Source: Cheiracanthium punctorium (Eukaryota > Arthropoda > Arachnida > Araneae > Cheiracanthiidae). From it: a stretch of 64,000 bases of DNA. The translations under genes and the position numbers were made by a program. Position 1 is the stretch's first letter; every line of letters begins with the position of its first letter. The stretch spans positions 248,001-312,000 of the forward strand of contig JAWZYV010012351.1 of assembly GCA_038373885.1 (NCBI GenBank), in the 5' to 3' direction. Under the pieces are notes generated by a model, which saw only the letters and a list, made by a program, of their open reading frames with translations, was not told where the DNA came from and made no database searches. Shown one piece after another: positions 20,889 to 35,000 of this stretch.

Positions 20889-21615
20889 CAGGATGTCCCA
20901 AAAAGACTAACATGCTTTAATTCTTTATTCGTTTGAGATAAGTTCACAGTGTAAATTGAAAAATAATTTTCAAAATAAGGTAGGAAAAAAGGCTGCATTA
21001 AGAAAAAATTTATCTGGTTAATTTGCAAAAAGTGACACATTTCAAATTTTTATACAACATCCAAAAAAAAAAAAAAAAAAAAACAGTAAAATGTGTTCCA
21101 TACACTAAGTAGGTAATGTACAAATTTTGAGAATTATAACTTAAAAAGTGAGAAATATATGAAAATAAATATATGACTGAAGCCATTCTTCAAAAGCTCT
21201 TAAAGGGGAAAAAACACATCAGATGATCGCACTTCAGGGATTGTACAGAAATTATGAAACAATTTTTAGCACTCTAGCAATAAAATAAAGGTTTGCATTC
21301 AAATTCATGCAGTGCCCTTGACCATCTTACAAAGATGTTTAAAGATATCTCTGTGACATCTTAATGATGAAAGGCTGAAATTTTGTCCACCAACTTATGA
21401 AGTTCACAGGCATGTTACTAATTGTGAAATTTTTTTTTGTGTGGGGTCATAAACAAATTTAAAAAGTGACACTTAATGAAAATTAACATGAAGAAATTTT
21501 TCTTAAACTACTCTTTTTTTGTTATTTTGAATATTTATTAATTTTGCATTCTTTTTGCCACTTATCTCTAATAGGTAAGAATTAAAGTGTGTTACCATCT
21601 TTTTGGGACACTCTG
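20889..21615. mobile_element. Long-TIR Tc1/mariner-like MITE, copy 1
   Basis: Left end CAGGATGTCCCAAAAAG with 'gctttaattctttattcg'; right end 'taaagtgtgttaccatc' TTTTTGGGACACTCTG followed by TA. About 727 bp, like the copies at 44110-44829 and 48681-49703. The left TA is altered (TATG). A hAT MITE lies directly against its right edge. Confidence 0.8.
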
Positions 21616-21618
21616 TAT

Positions 21619-21790
21619 CAGTGACGTACCCAGAAATTTTTCCTGAGGGGGGGGGTGGGGGTAACGACTTCTGCAACTCGCGTATATGTATACATGTGTG
21701 TGAGATAAGAGAGTGAAAAATATACATTTTGTATGGTGAAAAATTCCTTATGGGGTTGTGACCCCCCTATCCCACCTGGCTACGCCCCTG
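21619..21790. mobile_element. hAT-like MITE abutting the long-TIR MITE
   Basis: Ends CAGTGACGTACCCAGA and TGGCTACGCCCCTG; perfect 8-bp duplication CTCTGTAT (21611-21618, 21791-21798). The duplicated target includes the last bases of the long-TIR MITE, so it inserted after that element. 172 bp. Confidence 0.9.
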
Positions 21791-21798
21791 CTCTGTAT

Positions 21799-22717
21799 AT
21801 AGTCTATGCTCATAGCAAGAAATTCATTTCTAAATGGGGGGGGGGGGAAACTTTTTCAAATTTATCAATTTGAAGGCAGGCCTTGCTGATTTTGTATTGA
21901 ATGGCAGACATCTGATGATTACTCTGGATTAATTTCTTTACTAAGTACAGCTGACAAATAATGGATATCGAGTAACAAACAACAGACTGTCAAATTCGTG
22001 ACTTTTACCCAGTATATACCACTTCAAGCACACAACACTGCTATAAACTTATCAAGTTCTTCTGAAAATGCCGTAAATTAATTCATACCAAGTTGTCCAT
22101 CAGCTTCTTGCTCTACTCAGTTTTGATGTGACGAAACATTTGTTTTTGCTCAAGTAATTTTCCATGTAAGCTGGATGCATATTGATTCTCACTATTTAAT
22201 TTGATAAAAGGAGATGGTCACTTTTATCAAACATGGCCAGGAATGTTTTCATATCAACTATTTTTACAAGATATTTTTCACTGCACTTTTGTTTCAAGAC
22301 ACTAAAATCTTGGGAAATGCTAAAGAGAAAATTCCAAGCTCAATGACAGAATTTGGGGTCAGAATGATCTACTGCATTGTGTTTGACATATCTATTAAAA
22401 ATAAAATGCTGGTAAGTATTTTGTATATCACATTTTGGCAGATTATTGGCATAAGTTTGTTTTTTTTTTTTTTTTTTTTTTTAAACATATCTGATTTTAG
22501 AAGAGAATGAAACACTCTGTGGTTAAAATATAGATATCTGATTGAACTACTCTCTGCAGTACAACACTGGTAAACTTCAAACTGATTTTAACATTGTTGA
22601 ATATGTTTACTGCTCTAAAAAAATTTTTGAAATACATAAAAATCCTGACAATCTGAAATAATGAGACCAAACACACTGTGTATATCAAATAACATTTATA
22701 ATACATTTGTTTTCTCC
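21799..22717. other. Intergenic space between the convergent genes
   Basis: AT-rich, with a G run near 21837 and a T run near 22460. Open frames (22214-22510 +) are of low complexity. Nothing supported. Confidence 0.4.
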
Positions 22718-22723
22718 TTTTAT
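22718..22723 (-). promoter_or_regulatory. Candidate MAN1 polyadenylation signal
   Basis: AATAAA on the - strand, about 150 nt past the MAN1 stop codon. It is the nearest canonical hexamer seen before 22700, apart from a weaker TTTTATTTTTT context near 22840. Confidence 0.45.
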
Positions 22724-22875
22724 TAATCAATGCATTTGTTTTTCCTATGCACATATTGCTGACAATGAGAATAAGGAGCGCAAAGGGCTAGTCGTTAAAA
22801 ACTTGGAAAAAGGACAATTAGAAAAAGTTCTGCACAAAAAAATAAAACAAATCTGCCGCCACACACAGAAACCCT

Positions 22876-23027
22876 TCACGATCTCTCCAAGGCAGAGGAG
22901 AAGAAAGGAGTGGAGAGGGAGAGCCGCATATTGTTGGAGGGCTTCAAGGGTTCCACGCAGTGCTCAGCATCAGGAAACCTCTCCATGTATCGCTCATAGC
23001 GGATGTACTTCACAGTCACGAGTTTCC
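22876..23027 (-). CDS. MAN1: MAN1 terminal exon
   Basis: Acceptor ...tttag, then GG completing a Gly codon, followed by [18 protein letters not shown], the last strand of the UHM and the conserved tail with PLKPSNN; ends at TGA 22878-22876. The + strand open frame 22707-23087 is its shadow. Confidence 0.93.
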
Positions 23028-26000
23028 CTAAAACAGAAAGATAAGCACGGTTTAATATGCACAAAGGTACTACTTTGGGCCACATAAAAAAAAAAAAAAA
23101 TAAATAAATAAAAATTCTCTACCACTTTTTACAACCAAAATTCTGCCTATAGGCTGGGGGGGGGGGTTTCCAAAATTTTATCACTATTAGACTGCTTCAG
23201 ATGTATAGCTTTATCAATTACTTCATTCAGTAGGGGTTTGGTAATTTTAGTAAAACTAGATAGTATTAGATTTTAGTTATAGATTTAAAATTCTCTTTTA
23301 TGCTTGTGATAGATGAATTTCTGAAAAATCACAAAGCCAATCAAGTGCATATGATTTTTTAAGAAACAAATTTACCATTTTATTTTGTATATATATTGGG
23401 ATTAGGACAATTTTATAATCATATTTTTGAAGGAAACTATGAAAATTTCCCATAAGAGAGCTCCTTTGACTATATCTGTAGTATAAAAAGCTTTTATTTG
23501 CTCTTGGCTACAACAGTACTTGTTCTAGACTTTAAAATCTGCGAGTCAGGCACATACATTTTGTCTGGCAAAAAATTCCTCATGGGGGGGGGGGGTATGA
23601 CCCCCCTTGGCTATGCCCCTGCCAGTGTGTATCGAACATACTAGCATAGCTTTGGAGATTTGCCAATCTGGGAAAGTCAAAATGTGTAAAACAGTGCAAG
23701 AGCAGCATTTTTTATACTTTACACTATACAACTTGCGAGTGTTATCTTTTACCTGTACAATGTGAAATGACAATTTTCATGAATTTTATATTAACAGAAT
23801 TATCAGATAGCATTTTAATAACATGGATTATTTAAATAAAAAATGATAAATACTTATGCAAATACCACACCAATATTTCAGCAAAAATAATAATTTTCTT
23901 AACTGCAAAGTTACCTTTGTAGGATTTTCCCATTTTAAAAGTTATTACAATTTCTTAATTAGAAGAGTTTTGATATAAAACAGCAAGATATTTTCATTTA
24001 GTAGAAAACATTATTAGGATTGTTTTTATTAATTGAAAATAGTATGTATAAAAAAAGTTTAATGATACTTCAATATTGTGTTCAAACTTTCACAGTACTG
24101 TGCTGAATTTAGAGAAATAGCTAAGGCTTTTTTTTATTCTTTCATTTTATAGAAAATTTGAACTGAAAGTCACTGAAATCAATTTATATTTCTAACCCTC
24201 ACAAAACTAAACTTTTGCTCTTATTCAAGAGAAAATAAGGGAAGAAAAATTGTGTTTTTGACCGACCTGGACATTAGGGTGGAGAAAAAATCTTTATTTC
24301 AAAATTCACACTACCCGAGTCATTAAAGGGTGTGAAACGGATAAGAACAAATTGTTTCCAAATTTCAGCTCAAAATATTGTCATCTTCATGCTCCACAAC
24401 TCAAGCGAATATATTTCTAGCTTATTTTTATCAAAACAATAATGTTTAATTAATTAATTGAATAATTAGTTATGTTTTCATTATTAAATTGCTTTATTAA
24501 TATTTTATTATCATATGTCAGTGCTGGAAATTGTAAATTTAGAAGCAAACGTCGACTTAGGATCAGATTCAGAAATGGAATATACCTCAGAAAATGATGA
24601 CAATTTCGTTAGTCAGGAATCCAAATGGCAGAAAACGACTGAGGATGAGATTCCCTAAATCTCCAAGACAGACCCAATGCCTGAACTAGCCGTTGTTCTT
24701 GATAGAATAGATATATCCGAGTATTAATTATTCAATTAATTAATTAAACGTAATTATTTCAATAGAAATTCATAAAGGACTAAAAAAGACACTGGCAGTA
24801 TATTCGCTTGAGGTGTGAAACCTGATGATGGTAATATTATGAGTTGAAATTTGGAGACAATTTGTTCTTATCCGTTACGCACCATTTAATGACTCAGGCA
24901 ATGTGAATTTCGAGAAAAAGTGTTTTTTGTTCCACCCTACTGGACATTAATGTTTTTAGCCGAAATTTTGCGAGTCAAAGTTTGACTATCAAAAAAATGA
25001 GAGTCTATTTTATCAAAAAATATCAATTTATGCATAAAACGAGAGTATGCGCAAGCCCTGCTACTATTTTTTTTTTAACATGACATTGAGAGGGGGGGGG
25101 GGGAAGCAATATATATATATATATTTTTTTTTTTATCCTGATACTATGTTTAATGAGTTACGACTGTCAAATGTAGAGCTTATGTTGATTTTAAAACTCA
25201 AAAAATAAATAATTGAACACATTATTAATCAACATATGACTTGAGTTAATTTTCCTATGCATACACTTAGATATTATCACTGAGGAGAGATTTTTTAATC
25301 TAAACAGCTTACCATCAAACCACCATCCATGAAGAGCATTAAATGCTTTGCCTGCAGCTTCTGAAGAACTACACAGCATATATACACAACCCTGAAACAA
25401 AAGAAAAAAATTACTATATATCTTTCTTTCATGGACTATTATTTTGACATGGAATGTATTACATGGTGAAAATACTATACAAATTATATGACTCAACTTT
25501 TAACTTTCTTCAACTAGACATTTGAACATAAAAAATGTTTGAATATTGGCAGAGCATGATTAAAACCCTCAAAATACTGGTGTTAAATGATAAAATAAAT
25601 AAAAACTTTGTGAAAAAAACACACATGAAAAGTTACTTATAAGATGTTACGATCATTTCGACCAAAAAATTATTTCGGTCTTCATCAGACAAGCCCTTCG
25701 ACTCACAGAGCAGAGGGAACTGAAAAAGATCAATCTTTTGGAAAAGATTGATCTTTTTTAGTTCCCTCTGCTCTGTGAGTCGAAGGGCTAGTCTGATGAA
25801 GACAGAAATAATTTTTTGGTCGAAATGATCGTAACATCTTATAAGTAACTTTTCATGTGTGTTTTTTTCACAAAGTTTTTATTTATTTTATTGGCAGAGT
25901 AGCTTATAATTTCTCAGAATTTTTTCCAATAGATACTTTTAGAAGTGTTAAAATAAATCTATTATATATAAAAGAGAGTGTTGAAATGTGTGTTTCTTAC

Positions 26001-29000
26001 CTAAACTATAAAACTGCCGGACTGATTTAAGCGTGGTTTCTTTGAAAATGATTTGTGTTGTCCACGGATGGTTTAAATCTATTGGAATCCGAAATCTGAC
26101 AAAATAGAAAGAAAACTAGAGCCAAAAGATGTCCTCTCTCAATGGGCAGGAGTATTCAGGAGCGGCCATAGAGTAAATGGCGGCCCCCTGCAATTGTAAA
26201 AACAGCACTTCCTTATATGCTCCAGATAAAGTCTTTTGAGTTAGAGATAAAATCAGTTTTTGAGTTTGAAATGGCTCCTCAATTCTACGCTTACCGTGTC
26301 TGGGTGCCCCTGGGAGTATTCAAGCCAAGTGTTTACTCCCACCACCGAAGATCAGCAATGTTCTTTCTTTTTGTAATCATGCAATGATATGAATAGGATT
26401 AAAGGTATTATCTATCATATATATAAAACACAGTGTTGAAATGTGTGTTTCTTACAAATGATTTAAGAGCAGCTTTCTGTAAAATTATTCCAGTTGCCCA
26501 TAGAAGGTTTAGAGCTATTGAAATTGGAAACCTGACCAACAGAAAGTCGGGGCTTTTTACATTTGTGTTTGACATTTTCTTTCCCATGGAGATTAATAAT
26601 GCTGTTTTTTTTCCCCTTGCAATTCTGTCAGTGGGAAATGGAGGAATTTAAAAAAATCTTATATCTTAACACTGTGTAGTGCCAAGACGATTAGTAATAG
26701 ACAGGCTTGGAATGGCCAATGTGTCTGAAGATAGGTGGACCCTGCAATCAGTCGAGCCTCGTCTTGACCTGTCGGGCACAAATGCTTCAGATGCACAAAT
26801 GTTCAGAAAAAAAAAAAAAAAAAATTCATATGCCAGGTTTTGGCACATTCAGAGATTAGAATCACTTTAAATGTTTCCACGCCTATACACTAAAATACAG
26901 AACAGAAGATAACATAAACTTCAATATTATAGTTCTACAAAGCAAAGTGAAGTTTATTCTTTTACTTTTAATGTTAAGTTAGCTATTTAATGGAAATTTT
27001 ACATTATGTGTGAAGCAAATTAATTTTTTATTTCATAAAATTATGTTTCAATCAGATTAACTCCAGTTATGTGCATTAGAAAGAAGTCAACTTTCTCCCA
27101 CAAGAATGGATACTCAGTGAATTTCAAAGTAAAATTAATCCATATTCATTCATTAACCATCTCCATCAAATTGTAAAAAAGGTTTGTAGCAAATAAAATC
27201 ATAACACAGAACTAGATGTATATTTTACAAGAAAAATTGGCAGTTCAGAATTGAAATAATCTGTACAGTTTATGCTAAAAAGATAAATTTATATAATTTC
27301 TAAATCAAGCCTGGAAAATCTTTTAATGTTTCAGAACTATTTCAAACTAAAAAGGAAGGACAAAAAAACAAAAAACAAAGTTTTGTTTTCGAATTATTAA
27401 CTACGAATTTAGTAAAGTTAACCTCTTAATACTAAATTTGACTATTTTCATTTACACGGATGAGATTGGCAAAAAAGCAAACAGACTGAAAACATTCAAG
27501 AGCAAAAAATTTGTATGTATGATATTTGTATATAATATTGATATGTGAAAGATGTTTTAAGAAGTAAAACATCAGAACATGCAACATGACAAAAATATAG
27601 CACAGTTAATAACTTAATTATTCTTTATTCAGTAGGTGTAAATAAGAAAAAGAATATTAAATTATTATTGAATCATTTACATTAAAAGTTTAGTTAACAA
27701 ACTATAACACATTATCAAGGGCATCAGAAAATTTTACAAATTAGACTTATTTACCACAAGTACATCACTGAGATGCAGCATGTGCACAACAGTGAAGTGA
27801 GAGAATTACATTTAATTGCCTTTTGATGCATAATGATTTTGCACTTTAGAAAGTGAGAGGGGGTAAAAAAATTTTACAATTACAATGATGGATTTACTTA
27901 CCAGTATTGTTATTTGAAATCTTTTGAAACATTTTCTTATTTGTGGTCCAAAGTCACAAAAAGCTCAAGAATCTCATCCCTGCATATATGTCTTAATAGT
28001 ACTTATAGCAAGAAAATTCTATAACATTAACTCACCTCATTATTGGAGGTATCAACAGCTATATGTCTAATTCCATCATTCCCTTCACATTTTTCTAAAA
28101 TGGCATCCTGAATATTCACCTGCCAATCATCGCCATATTCTCTGTAAAAATATAAAAATTAGCAAATTTATTGATATGTAAACTCTATGCTAAAATTAAT
28201 TATGTAATAAAAGAAAGTGTAGTTTTCTGTGTATTCTACACACAAAATAATTTCTGTTAGATTTAAATAATATTTTTTTTTGACAACACTGATTAAATTT
28301 GTAATTAAAAAAAAACAAGTATAATTTAAAAAAAAAAGAAAACCGACTTACTTCACTATAACAAAAATTTATTCTCATTCTGAATTAGTAGAATTTGGCA
28401 AATTCTTGCAAAATACTGCCAAGACATTGCAGAGCTCAGTTCAGTCTTTGACATTTTTTTATGCCAAACTTGACGAAAAATTGCAAAAGTTGCCAACCTT
28501 AGCAACTTATGACATTAAAACCAGCGACGTTACTAACAACCCTTTAAGTAATAGTTAAAAACACTTTTTTTTTTTGATTTTCAGAATGATAATATCATCA
28601 GAACATGACCAAATTAATATGGGACCATTCTTGAGCTATCCCCTTTCCAATAATAATACAAAAAAAATTTGAAATCGATCCACACAGTAAAAAATTATCG
28701 CTGTACATACATAAATATCCAGGGTGTCCTAAAAAGGTGGTTGCGGGCTTTAATTCTTTATCTATTAGAGATAAGTGAGTGGTGTAAGTTGAAAAAATGT
28801 TCAAAATAAGGTCGGAAATAAGAATCCATTACAAAAAAGTTATCTTGTTCATACATAAATATACAGGGTGTTCCAAAAAAGTGGTTATGGGCTTTAATTC
28901 TTTATCTTTTAGAGATAAGTGGGTGGTGTAAATTGAAAAAAAGTTCAAAATAAGGTTGGAAATAAAAATCCGTTAAGAAAAAGGTTATCTTGTTCATTTA

Positions 29001-32000
29001 CAAAAAGGTACACTTTTTAAATTTTATACGACCCCCGTACGAAATAGTTTCCAATAAGAAAGTTTTTTTTTCCATCCAACAAGACTGATAGAAAAAACTA
29101 CATAACTGTAAATATAAAACTGAGTGAATTATGCTCAATTGAAAATGGAAGGCTGCGCAAAGGGACCATATACAAAAATAGAAATGCAAATTTGTGGCAT
29201 GTTATAAAAAATAGAATCTATGAAAATATTTACATCAAAGCCATTTTTGCATGTTTAGGGTACATTCATGGTTCCGTTGAAAATTATATATTTCAAAACA
29301 ACATTCTAAGAGACGAACTCAGATGATTTTTTATTTCTCATAAGTGGTATTTAATCATTTCAAATTTTTATGGTAAAACAATTTTACACAACTGCATAAA
29401 TGAAATGCAGACAATTTCTTTTGAGTTTACTCATTTGTTTCCAGTAATAACTCTTATCAGAACAACTCAACCAAACTTTTCTTGTATATATCAGAATAAA
29501 TAGTGTATTAAAAATTATGCAACGATATTTAGTTTCATATTTTCGAAATAAAAATATTAACTAGAACTGCATAATGTTTTTTTTAACACATGACGAGCTG
29601 TTTGAATTAACAATGATTTATTCTAAGTGCAATAGAAATAATGCTGAAACTGCTTGAGAATTCAGACGGCAATATTCGAATTCACCAGAAATTTCTCGCA
29701 TGTTTGTTTACCGGACAATGAGGCAATTGAGAACTACTGGTGTTTTTCATCCAAAACCTGGAACTATGACTACTATGTGAGAAATTGCTTGTACAGTGAA
29801 AACGAAGAAACGGATATTATAGCATATTTTTCTGCCAATTCACATGCAAGTATTTGAAAAGCAAGCACGACTTTGGAGCTACCTGGAACATCAATTGATA
29901 GAATTCTTGAAAAAAACATAATTGGCATCCATTTTGTATGCATGGACTGCAAGCCCTCCATCCGTCTGATTTTGCTCAGCATCTAGCATTCTGCATTTGG
30001 TTGTTAATTCAACAAAATAAAATGTGAATTTTGTTAAAAGCATTATGTGAACAGATGAATTTTTATTTACGGAAGATGGGTCAATAAATACTCATAACGA
30101 TCATTATTGGAATAATACAAAACCATACTTTGTGCAAAAAATACACCACCAAAGAAAATTTTCTGTCTCTGTGGTCCTGTGTTTTATGAAGGGACAGCCT
30201 CCAAATATCTGTAGCTTATTTTAGATGGCCTATTAACAGATATTTTGGAGAATACACCATTATTGTGTGTAAAATGTATGTATTTTCAACAAGGTGGAGC
30301 ACCTGCACACAAGGCTATAAGTGTAACAAACTGGCTCAATGTTAACTTTGATAAACAGTGGACTGGTTTGAAAGAAATCACAGAATGTCTCCCCAGATCC
30401 CCTGATCTAGCAGCACTCAATTTTTATTTTTGGGGTTGGCTTCGAACACTAGTTTATAATACTTGTCCCCTAAATGCAACAGATATAAAACAAAAGATAG
30501 CCGATGCATGCAACAATATTACTGGAGAACTCCAAAATATTTACAGAAGCATTATTAAAAGAGCTCGTTATGTATTGTAGTTGATGGAAAGCATTTTGAG
30601 AATGCTTTGTAAACTGCATTTTCTTTCTTTGCATTTTTAATGAAATTTCCTTTTTTATATGAGTGGTACCCTCTAAAAGGTTTATAAAATTGAACGTTTA
30701 GCAATCGTAATAGGCACTTACTCATTTTCGATAAATGTTTTAATTTTAAAATTACATGCATTTACATTGATTGTGAATTTAATGTATTTATTTGCAGTGA
30801 AACGTTTTATAAATATAAGTATTAGTAACACAATAAAGCATAAATTAGAAGAAAAAAAAGTTATGTAACAAGGCTTACAAAGTTTACATATTCTTTAGCC
30901 TTCCGTTTATCTTGTGAAATCTGTATTTAATTTATAAGGTTTTTAATCAACTTCAGATTTAGTTGTTTACCAAAATTTTTTTTAAATATTTCTTAATCAA
31001 GATGCTTAATTCGAAACACAATCCAAGTTGCAATATCATATTTTTTATGTTGTCAATTTGTATACGCCCCTATTTTCACCAAGAAAATAACTTTTTATGT
31101 GATAAAAAATGTCTGGAAAAATGGTATGTCCAATTTTTTTCTGCATCACAATTCAGTTGGTTTTAGAGATACGGTTATGCAGTTTTTTCTATTGGTCTTA
31201 TTCGATGGAAAATAAAAACTTTCTAATTGAAGATTTTTTTGTACGGGAGTCGTATAAAAATTTAAAAAGTTTAACTTTTTGAGAATTAGCAAGAGGAAAT
31301 TTTTCTTAAAGGATTCTTATTTACAACCTTATTTTGAACATCTCTTTCAATTTGCACTATTCACCTACCCCTAATAGATAAAGAATTAAAGCCCCTAACC
31401 ACCTTTTTTGGGACACCACATACGCACGTTGAATGTAGTACCTCCTCCTTTTTTGAAGTCAGTAATAAAACAAGAAATATATATATATATATACTAGCTG
31501 ACCCGGCAAACGTTGGTTTGCCATATAAATTATTCCTAGGATTATTTTAGTAGAAAGAAACGACTAACTTATTGTAAGTTTCTGAGGATGTGGTATATGA
31601 GTGGAAGAGGCATGGAGCGCTGTGAACGATGCTGGAATATAAAAATAACACAATACCAAACATTTATATTTTTAATTCATTGTAATTTATTCTTTAAATT
31701 TATATATATCGCTAATTACAATAATTTTACTAAAAAATAATATCAATCCCTTAACGCAATAGAGTATACAATATTCTTTGTTATTCCCATCTTTAGATAA
31801 CACAAACAAACTGGATGCCCACTGTATGGTTTGCCCACTCGAGAGCATGCCACGTATAACTGTCCATGTGAAAAACATGGTGTGCTCAAATCTAATCCAC
31901 AAACAGACATAGTTTGGCCTTGAGACTTATTGATAGTCATTCCATAAAAAATTTTGCCCCCCCCCCCAAAAAAAAGGATGAAAATCTGAAACACTTTCAG

Positions 32001-35000
32001 ATTTTAAATACGCACTATAGTGCTATATATTAAAATCGTATCATAATTTATGCGTCGTCCCTATTTTTCGTCCTTATTCCATTAAGTTGGAAAGTGTTAT
32101 CATTATTCATGACTGTGCTGTATTTTTCTTTCTTATTTCATAAAACCCATCTTTGGAATCGAAATCTATCTTAAAATCGCCTACTAAAACTATTTTACAA
32201 TCTTCGCCAAGTATATCACAACTATACTTCACCGTTTTATATATTGTTTCCTACTTTAACGCCTCGACTCTCGCCAAGGAGGCGATGATTAAACATATGC
32301 AGTTACCATGACGATTTTTTGCATTTATGTAGAAATCGTAATTTAGAATTAAAATGGCGATTTGGAACAACATGTAAGTACATTTAATTACCAATTAATG
32401 TAGTTTTGATAATTAAATGTCTTCAAATTCCTTAACTGGCGCGTTTATCGCTAGTTTGTTTACTTTAGCTATCACCTAGTTCTTTTGGGTGTGCTTGAAA
32501 CGGTACTTACGTATTATCCGGCGGTCACTTCCGCCAAACTACTTTTTCGTAGATTTTAAATACGTTGCCAATCGTATTCCAAACCATCAACAATTTCATG
32601 TGCCCGGCATTTATCTTGGTGAAAAATTGCTTGTCTTGGCTGACCGCCGGGATAATACGTAAGTACCGTTGAAACTTGTGCATAACTCCCAGAGACCCAT
32701 GACTGCAAAGCTCGCCAAAGTACGGGGATTTTTTAGGTTGGCGAGAGTGGGGGCGTTAAAATAGGAATCAACTCTTTCTTGTACCATAAAACACATCTTT
32801 GGAATCGAAATCTATCTTAAAATCGCCTACTGAAACTGTTTTACAATCTTCGCCAGGCATATTCTTCCTGTAGGCATATTCTAACTATACCGCAAAGACA
32901 TTTTAAATGCTGTTTGGAATGGGCATCATAATCCATAAGTGTACCGATGTTTTCCTTTCTTGTTCCACAGAGCACTTCTTCGGAATAGAAATCTATATTA
33001 AAATCGCGTAATAAAACTCTTTTACAATATACGCCAGGCGTTTTCTAACTATACGCGAAATATATTTATAATAAATTGTCACGTTTTGGCACCACATTTA
33101 GCGATCAATTATCAAAAATTGCAAACCTTGTGCGACTTTCAACATTTTATTAACGCCCCCCCCTCTCCACATTATCTGGCAAACACATTTGAAAAGTGAC
33201 TCGACACGCTAATGTCTACACAGAAATCCTGATTGAAATGAATCGCACTCTGGGGCTAAACATTTTGGGGTGGACCGCCCTTATGACTTAGGGGTATGAG
33301 ACATAGTTAAAAACCTATTCTCAGACCTAACGAATATACATAGAAAATTTCATTAAAATTGGTCGAGTGGTTTCGGAGGAGTTAGGTGACTAACACTGTG
33401 ACAGGAGAATTTTATATATTAGATAAAAAAATTAAGTCAATTCCTACTTAGGTCAACAAAGAAAAAAAAATTTTAGTTACTTTTTATTTATTTAATTAAT
33501 TTAATTTAATTAATGAATTAATATTTGAAAAAACTGTATCAACATCAAGTGTCACCCACTACAAGTTAAAAAAAAATGTATTTGAACTTGAGTGGATGAA
33601 TAAAAAGTATTTTATTAACGATCGAAAATTTGAACAAGATATGTAAATATATATAGGGAGAGTGTGAACTGATAGTAGGAATTGAATAAAAATCCTCATT
33701 GTTAAATTTTTGAGGAAAAAATTTTTTTCTTTATGTACACAAGTTAGGACATCCATCCTGTGTAATAGTATAGGTACTTTGTGTCTTAAATTCTGTACCC
33801 CAGAACCTGATGAACGCAAGTCCATATATTACACTTTTCAGGTTAAAGCATTGAATCTAAATGAAATACCTATGAATGGGCTAAGTATATACAAATTCAA
33901 TAATGTCAATAATTTTTTGCTGATTCAATTAATAGCTCTGCAACCAGACCTAGAGTTCATTTCTTACAGTTTTGGTGCCCTCATGAAAAGTTAGTCTAGA
34001 TGTGACTTATGTTAGTCTGGTTCTGAGGTACAGAATTGTGGACACAGGGTCTGAGAGGTTTAAACTTAATGTAAGTGCAGCATGTCTATATGTACCGTAA
34101 GGAACTCTGCAAACAACTAGCACAGACCCATGATGGTTACATGATATGGCAGTTCTTAACACCCCAACCATGATGCAAATTTCAGTTTCAAACTGAAGGG
34201 ATTGGGTTGTTTTGGAAGTTATTAGTTGATGTAGCGATTAAAATTTATCTATAGTAAACTATGTATTAGAGAAATTAAGTGACAGATAAAGTTTCATCTA
34301 CCATAAAATATTTTATTTTTTGGATTAGCAAATTTAAATTAATTAAATTTACTGGAATTACAATTAGATGCATGTTCTTTTTTTTAAACCAAAAGATGAA
34401 GCTCACCTATTTTTTGTTTTGTTGTGTGTTGTTTGTGTGTGTGTGTGTGTGTGTGTAACTATGATTGCACATTTTGAGTATTTGTTTAGTTTTATAAAAT
34501 GGTATTATAAACACCCTATTCAGACATTCACAAAGTTCTACATTTATGCACATTGTTCGGTCTCAATGTGTAAGTGGATCGGAGCGATTCTACCACAGTT
34601 ACAAAGAGAGAAAGAAAAAAAATTAGATTACAGCAATAGAAGTTTAAAAAGATTACAAGTTATTAAGCTCTTTAAGTTAATTTTAAAAAATATTTTATTT
34701 CAAAGCAAAAAGGTAAGTAAGAAAAATCATTATATTTAAAATAGTGCTATTTGAGTGCTAAAAATGAAATTTAGAAAGATTATAAAAAAAGTATCAGGGT
34801 GTCCACCAATGTCAGGAGGCAAAAATAGCATCATTAGTATTATCATCGACATAAGAAAGTCGACAGTTTAGCAGCCACTTTCTTAATTTTACTTGCCAAA
34901 ATTGTAGCATTATTGCATGATTTTGCAAAGAAAAATACAAAACTACGAATTAAGAAATACACATACGTCATTCAGCTTCATTTAAGAAGGAGTGAATAAA

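Larger units (their letters stand above)
25392..28035 (-). other. MAN1 intron with foldback and Helitron-like repeats
   Basis: 2644 bp, containing the palindromic element at 25591-25890, two Helitron-like 5' ends (25958, 26410) and a TIR repeat at 27461-27981. A segment near 26690-26790 has unusually balanced base composition but no supported exon. Confidence 0.7.

Noticed and set aside
22707..23087. 126-codon + strand open frame
   Set aside because: It is antisense to the MAN1 terminal exon; the - strand has the conserved protein, correct splice acceptor and phase.
34368..34739. 123-codon + strand open frame
   Set aside because: Built on a (GT)n microsatellite coding Cys/Val and lysine-rich low complexity; no splice or start context.
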